A stretch of DNA of 64,000 bases from Parapristionchus giblindavisi (lineage: Eukaryota; Nematoda; Chromadorea; Rhabditida; Diplogasteridae). The notes beneath the pieces were generated by a model that worked only from the letters and a program-made list of their open reading frames with translations, did not search any database and was not told the DNA's origin. A program made the position numbers and the translations under genes. Below are positions 36,660 through 48,336 of this stretch, one piece after another (the first letter of the stretch is position 1; each line of letters starts with the position of its first letter). The stretch covers positions 1 through 64,000 of the forward strand of contig CALSFV010000128.1 in the NCBI GenBank assembly GCA_943737045.1. The letters run 5' to 3'.

Positions 36660-37312
36660 ATCTTTGTTTATCGACGACACTGACGATGGATATATTTGCG
36701 GTTGTAGTCAATGGTTCCCTGCTATATTCAAGCCACAGGGTGGGCACACTACTTTTGGTAGGACGTGGGTTATTGTGCAATCTACTTTGTTCTTATAATT
36801 TTCATTTACTAAAGTGGGAGGCCTGAACTAAAGGCGCAACCCGAACGAGTAAGGAGGGGCAGGTATTATATTCAAGACAAATTTGTCTGTCTTTGTATAA
36901 CGGATTTTACTTGTCGGAGCCGTGACTAAAAAAAACATTTGACATCGCAGTGGACGTCTATATGAGCTATGGTTTCAAATTTTGTTGTTGTTTACAATTG
37001 AGGTGCCCGATAATTTCAGTGTCTTCAACTATGCACTCGCGATACAATGGATTATTCGCACTTCTTTCAACCTAGAGTATATCCATTATCTGATGTTTTC
37101 ATGTTTAGCGCTTGGTTCTAACTTCTATCCTTTTCAAATTCACTGGATAATGTACACTGTTATTCCGTGTTCACAGTCATAAATGTCGACAGGCGACAAA
37201 GGGATAAGAGGACGCCGACAATAAAGGACACCGCTAATTTACAATGTGCATGATACAAGAGTAGCTCATTTACAATCGAATTGACATATTGTGTGATTAC
37301 GTAAATTCAATT
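36660..37312. other. Intergenic, no gene recognised
   Basis: About 650 bp of mixed AT-rich sequence with short ORFs in several frames and no splice-consistent model. I see no repeat shared with other parts of the window. Confidence 0.4.
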
Positions 37313-37315
37313 ATG

Positions 37316-37664
37316 TCGCACTAAAAAATAGTGGAAAACGGAAAATGACGACTTTCCAGGGTCTAAAAAAGTACACTGGAAAACCGAAAATTTGAATTCG
37401 CGGGCGCGAAAAAAAGGTGCGGGAATTCAAATTCTGACCTTCTAAATGCGATTTTCTGCGGTTTTAAGAAGGATTCTAAGTAGGAATTCAAGTTCCAATA
37501 CTTCTAAATGCGGAACAATGAAATTTTGGCTCAGAATTTTAATTGCCGCACCTTTTTCGCGCCCGCGAATTCAAATTTCGAGTTTCCATTTTCGGTTTTC
37601 CAGTGTACATTTTTAGACCCTGGAAAGTCGCCATTTTCCGTTTTCCACTATTTTTTAGTGCGCC
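37316..37664. mobile_element. Palindromic MITE (CGCACTAAAAAATAGTGG ends)
   Basis: The two halves are near-perfect inverted copies: ends CGCACTAAAAAATAGTGGAA, then GACTTTCCAGGGTCTAAAA, CACTGGAAAACCGAAAA, TTTGAATTCGCGGGCGCGAA and GTGCGG. It has no coding capacity and shares its inner TTTGAATTCGCG and GTGCGGGAATTCAAATT segments with the element at 30582-30902, so both belong to one superfamily with different tips. Confidence 0.88.
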
Positions 37665-37765
37665 ATCACAGACAGATAATGAAGAAAAATAATAATGTAC
37701 CAAATATTTCAGAATAATAAAAATGTCCGAAAAATTCCGATTCGTCCAAGTGTGAGAGGTCGTAA

Positions 37766-37954
37766 ATGCCACTAGGAACGGTTGTCCGCTATGAGTTGCT
37801 GCCTCCTCTATACTATTCGGCCGTGATTCGTTCCCACAACCCGTGGATGCACGATGATGCTACTGAGCCGTATATAGATGAATTCAATCTAGGAACAGGT
37901 GGTGCATACCCTGTGGGAGCAACCAAGATGAAAGGAGTGAATGCAATTCTATAA
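37766..37954 (+). CDS. Short GC-enriched ORF, possible relic exon
   Basis: 62 codons starting MPLGTVVRYELLPPLYYS. Base composition is clearly more GC-rich than the flanks, and the predicted residues are balanced (W, H, D and G present), unlike the low-complexity ORFs around it. No family is recognised and no clear splice partner was found, though TTTTCAG|GCGCCTATATC at about 38630 could open a short hydrophobic terminal exon. It may be chance. Confidence 0.25.
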   Translation: MPLGTVVRYELLPPLYYSAVIRSHNPWMHDDATEPYIDEFNLGTGGAYPVGATKMKGVNAIL

Positions 37955-38794
37955 AAATTGTTTGTTTAGAACAATTAATTTTATCTGTATTTTGCTCACT
38001 TCATCTTTCATCTCGCTCGTGTGATATTTTTCATATCCATGTTGTTTACGTATTTTAGAATTTCATATGTATTTTCATCTTTTTCAGCATCTTTTTTTCT
38101 TTTCTTTTTTATTTTCATTTTCTTTGTTTTTCGGGCTCTATATTATCTAACCCATTATATCATAAGAAATCGATGGAGCTTAAACCGACAATTTCGAAAA
38201 AAAAAAACAAATTAGAGTTACGATTATTTTTTAAAGATTTTTCTTAATATAAAAGGTTAGCTAATTATGTGCTCCCATGTACAGAGTAGAGATTCAACTA
38301 TCGCTCAACATCCCTTCTGGCAGTATCTAACGAGATAGTGTGTATAATGTAGAGACCGTTGCCACGCCCCTTTTAAGGGTCACGCGTCTAAAGTTGCTAT
38401 GATAGGTCTTATTCACTTATTATTCACCATTCATTAGCTTACTTATTTCTTGCTACTTCTACTTTTTAGTTTGGAAACGCTTTGACTTCTTTGTTTTATT
38501 GAAAAACTCTAACACTTTTCGAGATTTTTATACATAACATCCTTCGCTTTCCTTCATTTTTCCTACCTCGCTAACTTTAACTCTCTTTTCCAGTTAACGT
38601 TTAATTATTTTTTTCTCTATTTTCAGGCGCCTATATCGCCCTACTAATTATTATGGCCTACCATCATTTGATTAAAGTATAAATATTCGAGCCTCAAAAT
38701 GCAGGTAATCAATTAAACAAAATCAATAGATCAATAGACTATTCTTTTATTAAAGGAATACGGTAATTGTACCAATAATATCGGAATAATCAAG

Positions 38795-39263
38795 ATGAAA
38801 TCGCACACATTCGTTCATGATAACGGAAGTTGTATATCCAAGGTAAACTATTGATTGATAAAGTCGATCTACAATGCCTAATTAAGGTTGGAAACAAAGT
38901 GGTTGGAGATAAGGTAGTAAAACTCGAGCTGAAACCAAGCGAGTTCATCATATTTGCCTTCAATGATGAGCTTACGGAACACCATTCACACAACACTATG
39001 TTTAACTGGAGTTTTAGCGTAAGAATTCAATATCAATTTATATTATATATTTTATCTACATGCACATTTTATCTACATTTATGTATAAATCATATTAATT
39101 TAAGTTGGAAATCACTATTGGAGTAGCATCGATAACAATTGTAGCAGCACTTCTTCTAGTGCTTTACTGTTTGTTTGGACGACCTTGTAAGAAGATAAAG
39201 ACTGCAAGATATAACAAAAGAATGACACGACTTGTAGATGATACTAGAGTTTTTTCTAAATAA
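38795..39263 (+). CDS. Small predicted single-pass membrane protein (hypothetical)
   Basis: Three exons, all in phase 0, join to about 112 aa: 38795-38842, 38887-39018, 39105-39263. The first residues are MKSHTFVHDNG. Exon 3 encodes a strong membrane segment (IGVASITIVAALLLVLYCLF) followed by a basic tail (PCKKIKTARYNKR). No N-terminal signal peptide is evident, so topology is uncertain. Acceptors are TTAAG rather than TTTCAG, which weakens the model. An alternative reads through intron 1 in another frame from about 38830, giving YIQGKLLIDKVDLQC before the same VGNKVV. Family unknown. It lies among MITEs, away from the SET-family genes. Confidence 0.4.
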
Positions 39264-39440
39264 AACTTCTTCTATTCTAATTAGTCAATCAATTTTTCTA
39301 TTGTTATTCAATCGTTTTATTGTACATACTACCTCGCTCAGATATATTATTTTTGAACGTAATTCAATAAATTCCCTTGTGTACAACAACTACTTTTCTA
39401 CTCACATTCATACTCTAAGTCACTTGATCAAATGAATACA

Positions 39441-39578
39441 AAGAGAAAAGAGGTGTAACCCACAACGCATACGACCTGTGAAGTGTTATATATAGAACAG
39501 CTATTTTAACACCAAAAAAGTGTTAAATATAACATTTCACAGGTCTTAGGTGCTGTGGGTTACACTTGTTTCTCTTGT
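39441..39578. mobile_element. Short palindromic MITE (GTGTAACCCAC ends)
   Basis: AAGAGAAAAGAGGTGTAACC and its complement bound a 138-bp foldback; inside, GACCTGTGAAGTGTTATATA pairs with TATAACATTTCACAGGTC. Its core (GTGAAGTGTTATA...AGTGTTAAATATAA) recurs in intron 5 of gene F. Confidence 0.82.
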
Positions 39579-39746
39579 TTCATATCCGGTTTTGATACAA
39601 GGAACAACTTCTTTGTCTACAGACTGAAATAAAAATAAAACAAAAGAAAGAAATGAAGTACACTATGGATGATATGAAGAGGGTAGAAGACAAAGAAGAC
39701 ATCGGGCGACCATCCTTCAGCAAAATGAAATGAATGAATGACAAGG

Positions 39747-41378
39747 CTCTTCTATTTCAAAACTTAAAGTCTACTTAAAATACGTCACTGACTTTAAGTA
39801 AACTTTAAGTGAGTGACGTCACTTTTTCACTTTAAGTAGACTTGCGTCCCACTTTAAGAGATATGGCCGTTTAGAGTCGACCACCCCCCGGACACGTGCG
39901 CTAGCAATGAGAACTGGGAATCCATACTTGGGTGTTAGGAGTGTCATCGGCCCTTATTACACAAAACAGCTGAAATTTCCTGTTTATGCCCTCAGGCTAT
40001 TAGAAAAATTAATTTCAAAAATAAACTTTTAAAAATCATAATTTCTCAAATTGTTGAGATGAAGTCTAAATACCATTTGCGATGCGTTTAGAATGCACAG
40101 TGCTTGCTAATTCTCTAATAGCATCGAATGTGCGTTGATTCCTAAACCACTTTTTTGACTCAAAATTGTGGTTTTTCCGGACAAATCATCGATTGTTGTA
40201 GCCGCTGACAAATATTTCCGACCAGGTATTGTAGCCTAAGAAATTCTGCATCGATTTCACTTAAAACTAGGTTCTTCCCGTTAGACCATTTTTGCGAATT
40301 TTTCATTCGAACTTCCGTCATAGATGGTTTTCCCGAACAAATGCTGTATTTTCCAAACGATTGGAGCGGAATTGTGGCCTACTCAAAGTTTCGAGCTGAG
40401 ACCAGTAAAATGACACAAGAAGCCCATCACTTGGATCAATTTGAAAATTTCGATTTTCCGGGGTCATGGTCTGAAAATCTCAAAATTTCTCAAGTTTGAA
40501 ATGATTTCATTTATGTGGCTTATTGTGAAGTACTAATGATGTGAATAATATTCAGCCAATGCTCGATGGCCGATCTCTCCTTTCAACCATTTTTTCGAAA
40601 ATTTTCATTCTGATTGCGTGCGAAAAATCAGAATTGTGTTTGAATCTGTTTCCAACTTGCTTTCTGTAACATTCTGTCATAGTACTTTACAATGTACATA
40701 ATCAATATACACTGGTCTCACCTCGAAACTTTGAGTAGGCCACAATTCCGCTCCAATCGTTTGGAAAATACAGCATTTGTTCGGGAAATCCATCTATGAC
40801 GGAAGTTCGAGCGAAAAATTCGCAAAAATAGTCTAACAGGAAGAACCTAGTTTTAAGTGAAATCGATGCAGAATTTCTTAGGCTACAATACCTGGTCGGA
40901 AATGTTTGTCAGCGGCTACAAAAATCGATGATTTGTCCGGAAAAACCACAATTTTGAGGCAAAAAGTGGTTTAGGAATCAACGCACATTCGATGCTAATA
41001 GTGAATTAGCAAGCACTGTGCACCATAAACGCATCGCAAATGGTATTTAGACTTCATCTCAACAATTTGAGAAATTATGATTTTTAAAAGTTTATTTTTG
41101 AAATTAATTTTTCTAATAGCCTGAGGGCACAAACAGGAAATTTCAGCTGTTTTGTGTAATAAGGGCCGATGACACTCCTAACACCCAAGTATGGACTCCC
41201 AGTTCTCATTGCTAGCGCACGTGTCCGGGGGTGGTCGAATATGGTCGAGTCTTAGTGAACAGGCCTCTTAAGTATACTTACATAGCGACTTCACACTTTA
41301 AGTAAACTTACGTTTCACTTGAAGTAGACTTACTTAAAGTGACAGGGCAAGTGGACTTTAAGTTTTGAAATACCAGAG
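39747..41378. mobile_element. 1.63-kb foldback element without ORFs
   Basis: Outer ends CTCTTCTATTTCAAAACTTAAAGT and (complement) CTCTGGTATTTCAAAACTTAAAGT enclose short CACTTTAAGTNNACTT repeats. Long arms of about 525 bp follow (39882-40408 and 40709-41232, high identity), around a loop of about 300 bp. No protein is encoded. Two short elements (48131-48336, 54919-55124) share the CTCTGGTATTT tip, so it may be the largest member of a non-autonomous family. Confidence 0.9.
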
Positions 41379-42125
41379 AAGATAGTAGCGTCACGATTTG
41401 GCAGGAGTGTTGATTTAAGTTTGCAGATAAATTAATTTGGTGTGCATGAAAGGCTCGAGGACTTCACACGTGGCATGCAAGACATGTCAAGGGAAGACAT
41501 GTAAGACATCGCACATATGCATGACAGTCGTGATCATACATGGGCGCCGGCATGGGGTCCCCCTATAAAATTAGGGCTTGTCGAAAATTTGTAAAATGCC
41601 CCCCTCCCCTGTAAAAAATGACATTTTGGATAAATTTTTGAAAAAATATGTGAGGTTCCCCTGTAAAATTAACCATTTTCGTTCGGATGCCCCCTGTAGA
41701 AACGAGCTCCGGGTACTCCGCCAATGTATGGTCGTGATTATGGATTGGATACACCACAATATAGATTTAATAGTTAATTCTAGTTTTAATAGTTATTTAC
41801 CAAGCATAACACAAAGCAAATTTCGTCAAGAACTAATTTTATTCATGAACACGGTTTAATAAAAAAACAAGGAATTCATTTTTCATGAAACCTAAATTAA
41901 CACATGCTTACGCATTAACGATCTGTTGAAAAATTGTGAAGTAACAGTCAAAAAAATTAGAATTTGGGGATCGGGGTTGTCAAGGGTGTACGATGGTCTT
42001 GTTCATTTTGCACCGTTGAGGACAGAAGACGTCGCGTTGAAATCGGATTTTTAGATGTTTCTAATCACCTAATCGTGCTAAAATTTGTTGGTTTATGCCC
42101 CCACAGTATGATATCGACCACTCTA
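41379..42125. other. Intergenic, no gene recognised
   Basis: Contains a stretch near 41570-41700 with three spaced CCCCTGTA(G/A)AA motifs in AT-rich sequence, and otherwise no structure that I can assign. Confidence 0.4.
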
Positions 42126-42440
42126 CGATAGAGATCCGCAATCGTGCAGTCGCGCAAAAATGATTTCTCACTAATAGATGCATGAGATATCGTGCGCACG
42201 ATTTTAATTTGATAATTAAAAAGAATTGCGTGCAAATTTGAGAAGTCGACTCATTCTCATTCATTTTCACTCTTCGAGCGGTGAATTTTTTCTTATGGCC
42301 ACTGCGCGACTTTGCACGAAATTAAGAGTCAAAATCGTGCGAAAATGTTGCGAACTGTGAGTTTTGTTTCGACTGACTATGAGCGTACAGTCTTGTGTAG
42401 AACAAACAAAAACAGTCGTAGAAGAATGAAAATTGAAGTG
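42126..42440. mobile_element. MITE related to the one in gene E intron
   Basis: Starts TAGAGATCCGCAATCGTGCAGTCG and shares ATGATTTNTCACTAAT, GATAATTAAAAA, AGTCGACTCATTCTCAT and TTGCACGAAATTAAGAGTCAAAATCG with 52660-52976. The right end is diverged, so its boundary is approximate. Confidence 0.65.
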
Positions 42441-42544
42441 TGCAACAATTGAAATTTTGGAACTTTGATTTTGATTTTGAAAATTATGCACCTTCTCAGT
42501 TTTTTTTTTGGTTTGGTTGGAATTGAGTAAATGAAATACAAACT

Positions 42545-43072
42545 ACAGAAGTGAACCTGTGAAGTGTGATTTCTGTAACAAGGTGAGAACGTATGTGGCT
42601 AGATACGGAAGCAATGGACTTTGCTATTTAAACAAATGTATTTTGAGATGAATTAGATAGACGAGACGAATAGATAGATATATGTAAAGTGTGTAGATGA
42701 TATAGTGTAAAGTGTGATATCTCGTTTATCTCTGTGCGTCATAAAAAGTATTGAAAATGAATGAATAAAGATAAAAACGGTAACAATGAATGAAAACTAA
42801 TTAAATAATAGTAATATGAGTAATGATTACAACTTGAATAATAGTAACAGATTAGATTAGGTTAAGACTAGGAATTGAACTACTAGAAAAAGATAAATAA
42901 TGATAAAGATATAGTAGGAATAATGCAAATAGAAGTAGAGTAAGCAACAGAATCCATGTAAAAACATGAAATACACAAATCAAATGGGAGAACAACTGTA
43001 TCAATAATAATAAAAAAAGAATATAGAAGAAGAAAAGGAATAATTGGTCACCGGATTGGAATGAATGAACTA
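42545..43072 (-). other. Gene D 3' flank, family 3' end
   Basis: Reverse-complement equivalent of the sequences after gene E (53168-53785) and gene F (62242-62830). Shared landmarks, read on the minus strand: a CTTGCATTATTCCTACTATT block, a CGAGATATCACACTTTAC block and CTTCCGTATCNNNNNNNNNGCCACATACG near the end. Homology with E ends close to GTGAAGTGTGATTTCTGTAAC (42560), which I take as the outer 3' limit of the family unit. Confidence 0.65.
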
Positions 43073-45661
43073 TTAATAATATCGCAAGAGATTGTGGGCC
43101 AATATGTCATTGGCTGTCTTCGGAATTTCTCCACCTTTAATAACCTTGACTGGTTTTGTGCAGGAAAGGAGGACCTTCCCACAGAAGGCCCTATGCTTGA
43201 GATCATTTCGGGGGAGTCCCTGCAATTGATACATATTAATATAAACATTAAATTAATTCGGCTTACCATGATCGTGAATCGGCCAACCTTAGCAGATTTC
43301 TTGCTGACTCTCAGCCCTATGATCGCTCCAATCGGCCATCCATTCGTCTTCTTCTGAGCAATGACAGCGATCATCTTGGCCTTGTCAGAGGAATTCTTGT
43401 CGGCGACGTAGAGAAGGACGCGGATCTTCAGAGATTCCGCATCGTCAAAAATCTGTCGAATGGCGTCCTTGATATTGATATCACCGTACTTCCCAAGCAG
43501 GTCTCTGACTTGCTGAAAATTTAAGCGAATTATTACGCACCATAAATTGCAATAGAGGAGAATTGAAATATGAAAAAAGAAGAAAAGGATAAAAAGGGTT
43601 TACCTCATGTGGAGGAGTGAGCAGAGGGAAGTCCGATTGTAGAAGAATACATCCATACTTGACAAGATATCGTGCCTCTACGTTCAGTTCGAACTCATAC
43701 AAGTTCGCTCCAAAGCGTCCAATGTATGGATACATAAGATGGATGGCCGTTAAGTAGTACAACGGACGGATGATTGTGTAAAAATTGATGTCCGTGAGGT
43801 CCGGCTTACGTTGTCGCTCGCCACCCATCTCCTCTGAAAATAAACAGCTTTATAATGATGTAAATTTAAAAAAAGAATTAAATAAAAGAATATGCAAAAT
43901 TATTACTAGAGTAGGCTCTTTCAAAGAGAAGTTTCTGTCCGAATATAGGCTCCAATTCGATTTTCTTGCCAATCACTGAAAAAATCATGTTTAAAATATT
44001 AAGCGCGAATTGAATGAAATGCTTACTCTATTCATGATTGTTCGATTTGCATACAGGGCAAGGGTACTTGACCGACTGGGAGTACAAGATGGGCTCTCCT
44101 TTCTTAAAACAAAATATTGATTTGTTTCAATTTCATAAAACTTTTACCTCGATATTGCGAATAGCAACGAACACTGCCAACAGTTGTGTGGTACTGTCGG
44201 TTGGATTCTTCTTCACAATATATCGAAGCTGGACGTTGGCATGTTCTTTGCAGTCTGTGTGTCTAACATATCGTCCCAATACAACCACTCCACGATGGGT
44301 TCTCCTGTGACCCTCCAACACGATCTTGCCTTGACCTGCAATATAATAATATAAAATGAATATGATATTTAAAGGTGGACTCCCGCGAATATTTTCGTGA
44401 ACAAACTGTGAAGACAGAAAGTTAGCAAAAGTTATTCTACACACTGCACACTATATATTGTATGCTAATTCAGCTTATTGATTGCTAGAATCATGAATGA
44501 ATCATGCTTGCAATCGCAGGCAAAGGCGCGCTTTTTGAAAATTGGAAAGTTCGGCAATAGGATTCGAATCAGCGACCATGCGCCATCTAGTCAGACATGA
44601 TGCCACTGCGCTAAGGGACTGATGAGAGGTCACTCTATCCTCTTGCGTACCAATTAATACTTGCATAAGTGAGATGTAAACGATTTGCATGAACATTCGC
44701 GGATCTCCACCTTTAACGCAATAGATTGCACTATTCCATACATGTATTGAATTCCATCTCGTATCTCTTCACAATCTTAGTCAGATCTTCGGAATTATCG
44801 GGCCTTTTCTTGCGTATCTCATTTTTGTAGTCGAGAGATTTCGTCATGTGAATCATTCGCCCTCTGAAAAAAAACCTTGATTACCTTTAAAATGTGAGGA
44901 ATTTTGCTTACGTGTGCAGGCATACGACATTCTTGCTCGGAATGCGACAATTAGCGAACAATCCAAGACCGGATGACCGAGTTGGTGCAACGTAAACCCA
45001 AGGAAAGTTTTCAATCTTCGGCCCTTGTCTTCTCTCGAACAGGTCCATAATTTTCCAGTATCTCTCTCGATATATATCGGCCAGATTGAGACCTTCCATC
45101 TCCTCAGCGATCTCTTCTTCGGAGAGTGTCGTTCGCTTCATCAACAGCGATGAGATGCGCTTCAAGTCGTTCTCGCGGACGTAGCTATAATGTATTTTCA
45201 ATGATATTATTCTTTAATAACTATTGACTCACTCATCGCTAAAAACGATATCATTCTCATCATCTCCATCGTCCAGTACTATTTGTCCCGTGTGTCCAAC
45301 ACCTGCGAGACCGTCGAGATCAAGATCATAGTTGGCAACTGCAAAAATAAATCAAAATAGCATGTTATTTGAATTTTGCCAATACCTCTATCTTGTGGAG
45401 CCCATTCATTGATTGCGATTAGCATGTCTAACCATTCATTTCTCTCATTCTCGATAGCCCTCTGCTTTTCTAGCCACTCATTTCTCTCATTCTCGATAGC
45501 CCTCTGCTTTTCTAGCCACTCATTTCTCTCATTCTCAGCAGCCCTTTGAGCCTTTTCGGATCCAATTAACTTTTGAAAGAAGTTTTTCTTCATCTTCTTT
45601 GATTCCAACGATGGTTGAAAATTCTCGTCGAGCCCTTGAGAGTTACCTTCACCAAAGAGTC
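43073..45661 (-). pseudogene. Gene D: SET-family member, N-terminally deleted and with a nonsense codon
   Basis: Exons (minus): 45661-45386, 45338-45233, 45184-44912, 44863-44742, 44335-44148, 44102-44027, 43975-43907, 43833-43604, 43512-43267, 43219-43073; phases agree with gene F exons 8-17. Exons 1-7 are missing, with the same breakpoint as gene E. The SET domain keeps GLGLFANC but has RH instead of NH in GRYVRHTDC. The frame is cut by TAG at 44028-44030, just after the CPVC cluster, where F has GAG; the downstream exons are otherwise open. A 350-bp MITE sits in the intron between 44336 and 44741. The 13-residue ENERNEWLEKQRA unit is present three times. A shortened SET protein could still be made in principle. 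Confidence 0.88.
44368..44716. mobile_element. tRNA-containing MITE inside gene D intron
   Basis: TTTAA is duplicated at 44368-44372 and 44712-44716. The inverted ends are AGGTGGACTCCCGCGAATAT and (complement) AGGTGGAGATCCGCGAATGT. Inside, on the minus strand, CCTTAGCGCAGTGGCATCATG (A-box-like) and CTGATTCGAATCCTATT (B box) look tRNA-derived. The corresponding intron of E and F lacks it. Confidence 0.88.
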
Positions 45662-46489
45662 CTTAAATGCATAAAATATATTAAAAAAAACAAATTAATT
45701 AATTCATGCATACCTGTGCAATTTAAACACATTATTTTTTATCAAAACATTGATAAAATCATTCAAAAACGCTATCAACCGAATTTTGAAACGTGAAAAT
45801 TATGCTGCAATATTTTTTATAACAAGCTGTGAACGCTGCATTGTGGTATACGATTGGATTTTCTACCGTAAACCAAATAAGTTTTGCAGTTTGATTTAAG
45901 ATGGAGACCAGCGAATGTTCTTGTAAATCCTTCACATCTATCTTTTGCGAGTGTCAAGTGATGCGATAAGTCAGCGAAACCGTTTCATATATCCCATAGC
46001 GCAGTGGCAAACGTCCGTAATCGTTGTCCTCTCTTATCCTAGAGTGTTTTCGTTATCGTTAAAAGCGACGAGATATGAAAACAAAACCAAATAAGAACGA
46101 TAGAGCGACGATTATCGATTAGATGCAGTATAATATTGCTTGATAAGTTAGTCAATTCTTATTGCCAAAGTCATTCCTAATTCAGTTTCTTATGTTTTCT
46201 AGATTGTTTTCAGAAACCGATGGCACTAAAATCATCCAGTCCAAAAATCCCAAATACCACTGATACAGTGAGGATTATCGACTAGTTGATGCAAGATATT
46301 TATTAAAGTTAATTGATTCTTAATATAGAATTGCGCAAGTGATAGAGAGGCGCAGGGATAGCAGAGGTAGGATAGACAGATGAAGATGGAAGAAATAGAA
46401 AAAAAAGGAAGAGATGAAAAGAGAAAGAATTGTATATTCAAATACAAGTTTGTTACTTACTTTGGTTCCGAGAAGCAGAAAGATCGGTC
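45662..46489 (-). other. Gene D leader intron and deletion joint
   Basis: On the minus strand the leader donor CCAAA|GTAAGTAAC lies near 46463. The stretch then runs through sequence shared with the B and F leader introns and jumps directly to the intron before exon 8 (TGTTTAAATTGCACAGGTATGC near 45720). Everything from exon 1 to exon 7 is missing. The joint is the same in gene E (about 50543). A degenerate tRNA-like patch (GCGCAGTGGCAAACGTC) is at about 46000-46020. Confidence 0.65.
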
Positions 46490-46658
46490 GTTAACAATAG
46501 AAGAAGAGGGTGTGATACCGTGCGGTTTTCCCGTGACCGCCTGATTATAAGTAATTAATTAGATCACGTTGTTTAATCGTATGTTTAAGGGTACAACAAT
46601 AGCAAATGTGTGAACAAAGGATTAGAAAACAGCAGGCTGACATGGTTAGAGAGACCAC

Positions 46659-46665
46659 TTTTATA
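46659..46665 (-). promoter_or_regulatory. TATA box of gene D
   Basis: Minus-strand TATAAAA in the context GACATAATATAAAAGTGGTC, conserved with B, E and F. Confidence 0.6.
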
Positions 46666-47640
46666 TTATGTCTAATGAAGATCATGAAGATACTCAAAAC
46701 AAGACTCCGCCCACTTCCAGATATGGAGATGGATGGGCAATTTCTCTCCAATATGCATGTCTTATCCATATTATTACTGCTATCGTATGCCAGAGGTAAT
46801 AAGAGGCAGTAAAAGGGACCGAGAGAGAGAGAGGAAGAGAAAGAGCCTATCCTGTGTCATGAGATAGTGATATGTATCTCACCTGCACAGTTGATACTGT
46901 TTCATTAAAAAAGATCTTTTGAGCATTTATCGTCAATAAAGTGTTTTGAGAGAAAAGAGAGATTATCTATGTCATGATAAAAAAAAGAAAGGCGCAAGTA
47001 TTCTACAGTTGTCATTCTTTCTTTCTTCCTATATTTTCATCATAACAAATGAACAATAGAGCAGATATGTAATTAATATAGGTTGATGGAGGTCCATCTC
47101 ATTGTCTCTGACATAATTGTAGGAGAGTGAGCAGCATATACATATATTCTCATATGAGAACAAAAAATTTAGGAGAGGTTAGAGTTTGGAAAACACCAGA
47201 ATAAGATCTGTCAGGGTTGGTGTAGTGCGAGGAATTCGCGCCAGCGTATAGTGTAAATTTGACAAATAGAAAAAGGGGGCGAAGCCAAGGTAGAGATTGT
47301 AATATATACAGTGTCAGATTATTAGTGGGATACAACAAAATTATAATCATTTATTGCTGATTTATGATATTTTTGTGAAGATTCAAACGATTTTATATGA
47401 TCTATTATTACTGTAATAAAGAAACAGGCATTATTTCTCCCACTACCTCTATCGCTCCTTTACCCTCTTCCTCTTCCTCCCCCTCTTTTACAGCCTCTTC
47501 CCCTCCCACCCTATACATCTCCTTCTCCCTGGCCATTTTCTGGCATACTGTATTTCTGGTATACAAAGAATTTTCACCAATTCCACAAAAAAACGTGACT
47601 AAGTCACTAATATATTGCATACAACTAATATATTGCTGGA

Positions 47641-48130
47641 TGTAACCAAGGTTGGGCGTTAAAACAAAAATTTAATGGATCCGTTAAATCGTTAAATTAA
47701 CGGATTCAAATACCGTTGAATTCCGTTAAACCCGTTAAATTACCAAATAAATTGTGGAATTCGATTAATTTCGATATTTAACCATTTTTTGTTATTCAAT
47801 ATTTATCAGGAGTAAATATAAAGCATTAAGTAAAAAAAAACTATAGAAACAAAGAGTCGATAAAATCTTATGATGAAAAGTGATTGTTTTGTATAATCAG
47901 TTCGCAAAATATGCTTTTGTAACGCTATAGTGAGAACAGAGTACCCGGAAATAAACTTCAAAAGCATGAAACATGTTACAATAGCATGTTTTCTATCCTT
48001 TTTTTGCGTCAGAATATTGAATTATTTTTAACGGATTTAACGGAAATTTTTGAATGAATCTCGTTAAAAATTAATTTAGCGGCTGAATACCGTTAAAACC
48101 CTTAACCTGAAATTCCAACCCCGGTATAAA
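47641..48130. mobile_element. GGTTGG-tipped repeat element (non-autonomous)
   Basis: About 490 bp. The two tips (GGTTGGGCGTTAAAAC and, complemented, GGGGTTGGAATTTCAGGTTAA) and repeated CCGTTAAA motifs just inside are inverted. A second, inverted copy is at about 55305-56095, where a MITE interrupts it. No ORF of note. Class uncertain. Confidence 0.6.
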
Positions 48131-48336
48131 CTCTGGTATTTCCCAACTAGTAGTTTACTTACGTTACGTTACACACTAGCAGTTTGATGTTAGCTTACTA
48201 CAAGTGAAAGAACATTTGACGAAATACATTACAGTATTATGCACCACTTGCAGTAAACTTACGTTTAACTAGCCGGAGACTTGCATGTCTACGACCAGTG
48301 GAAATGATAAGTTAACTACTAGTTTGTAAATACCAG
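48131..48336. mobile_element. Short MITE with CTCTGGTATTT ends, copy 1
   Basis: CTCTGGTATTTCCCAACTAGTAGTTTACTTA and its complement end the element; inside are TTACGTT and AGTAAACTTACGTTTAACTAGC motifs. In the inverted duplicate the flanks (TATAA|CACTGCTGG) are joined, so it inserted here after the duplication. Confidence 0.82.
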
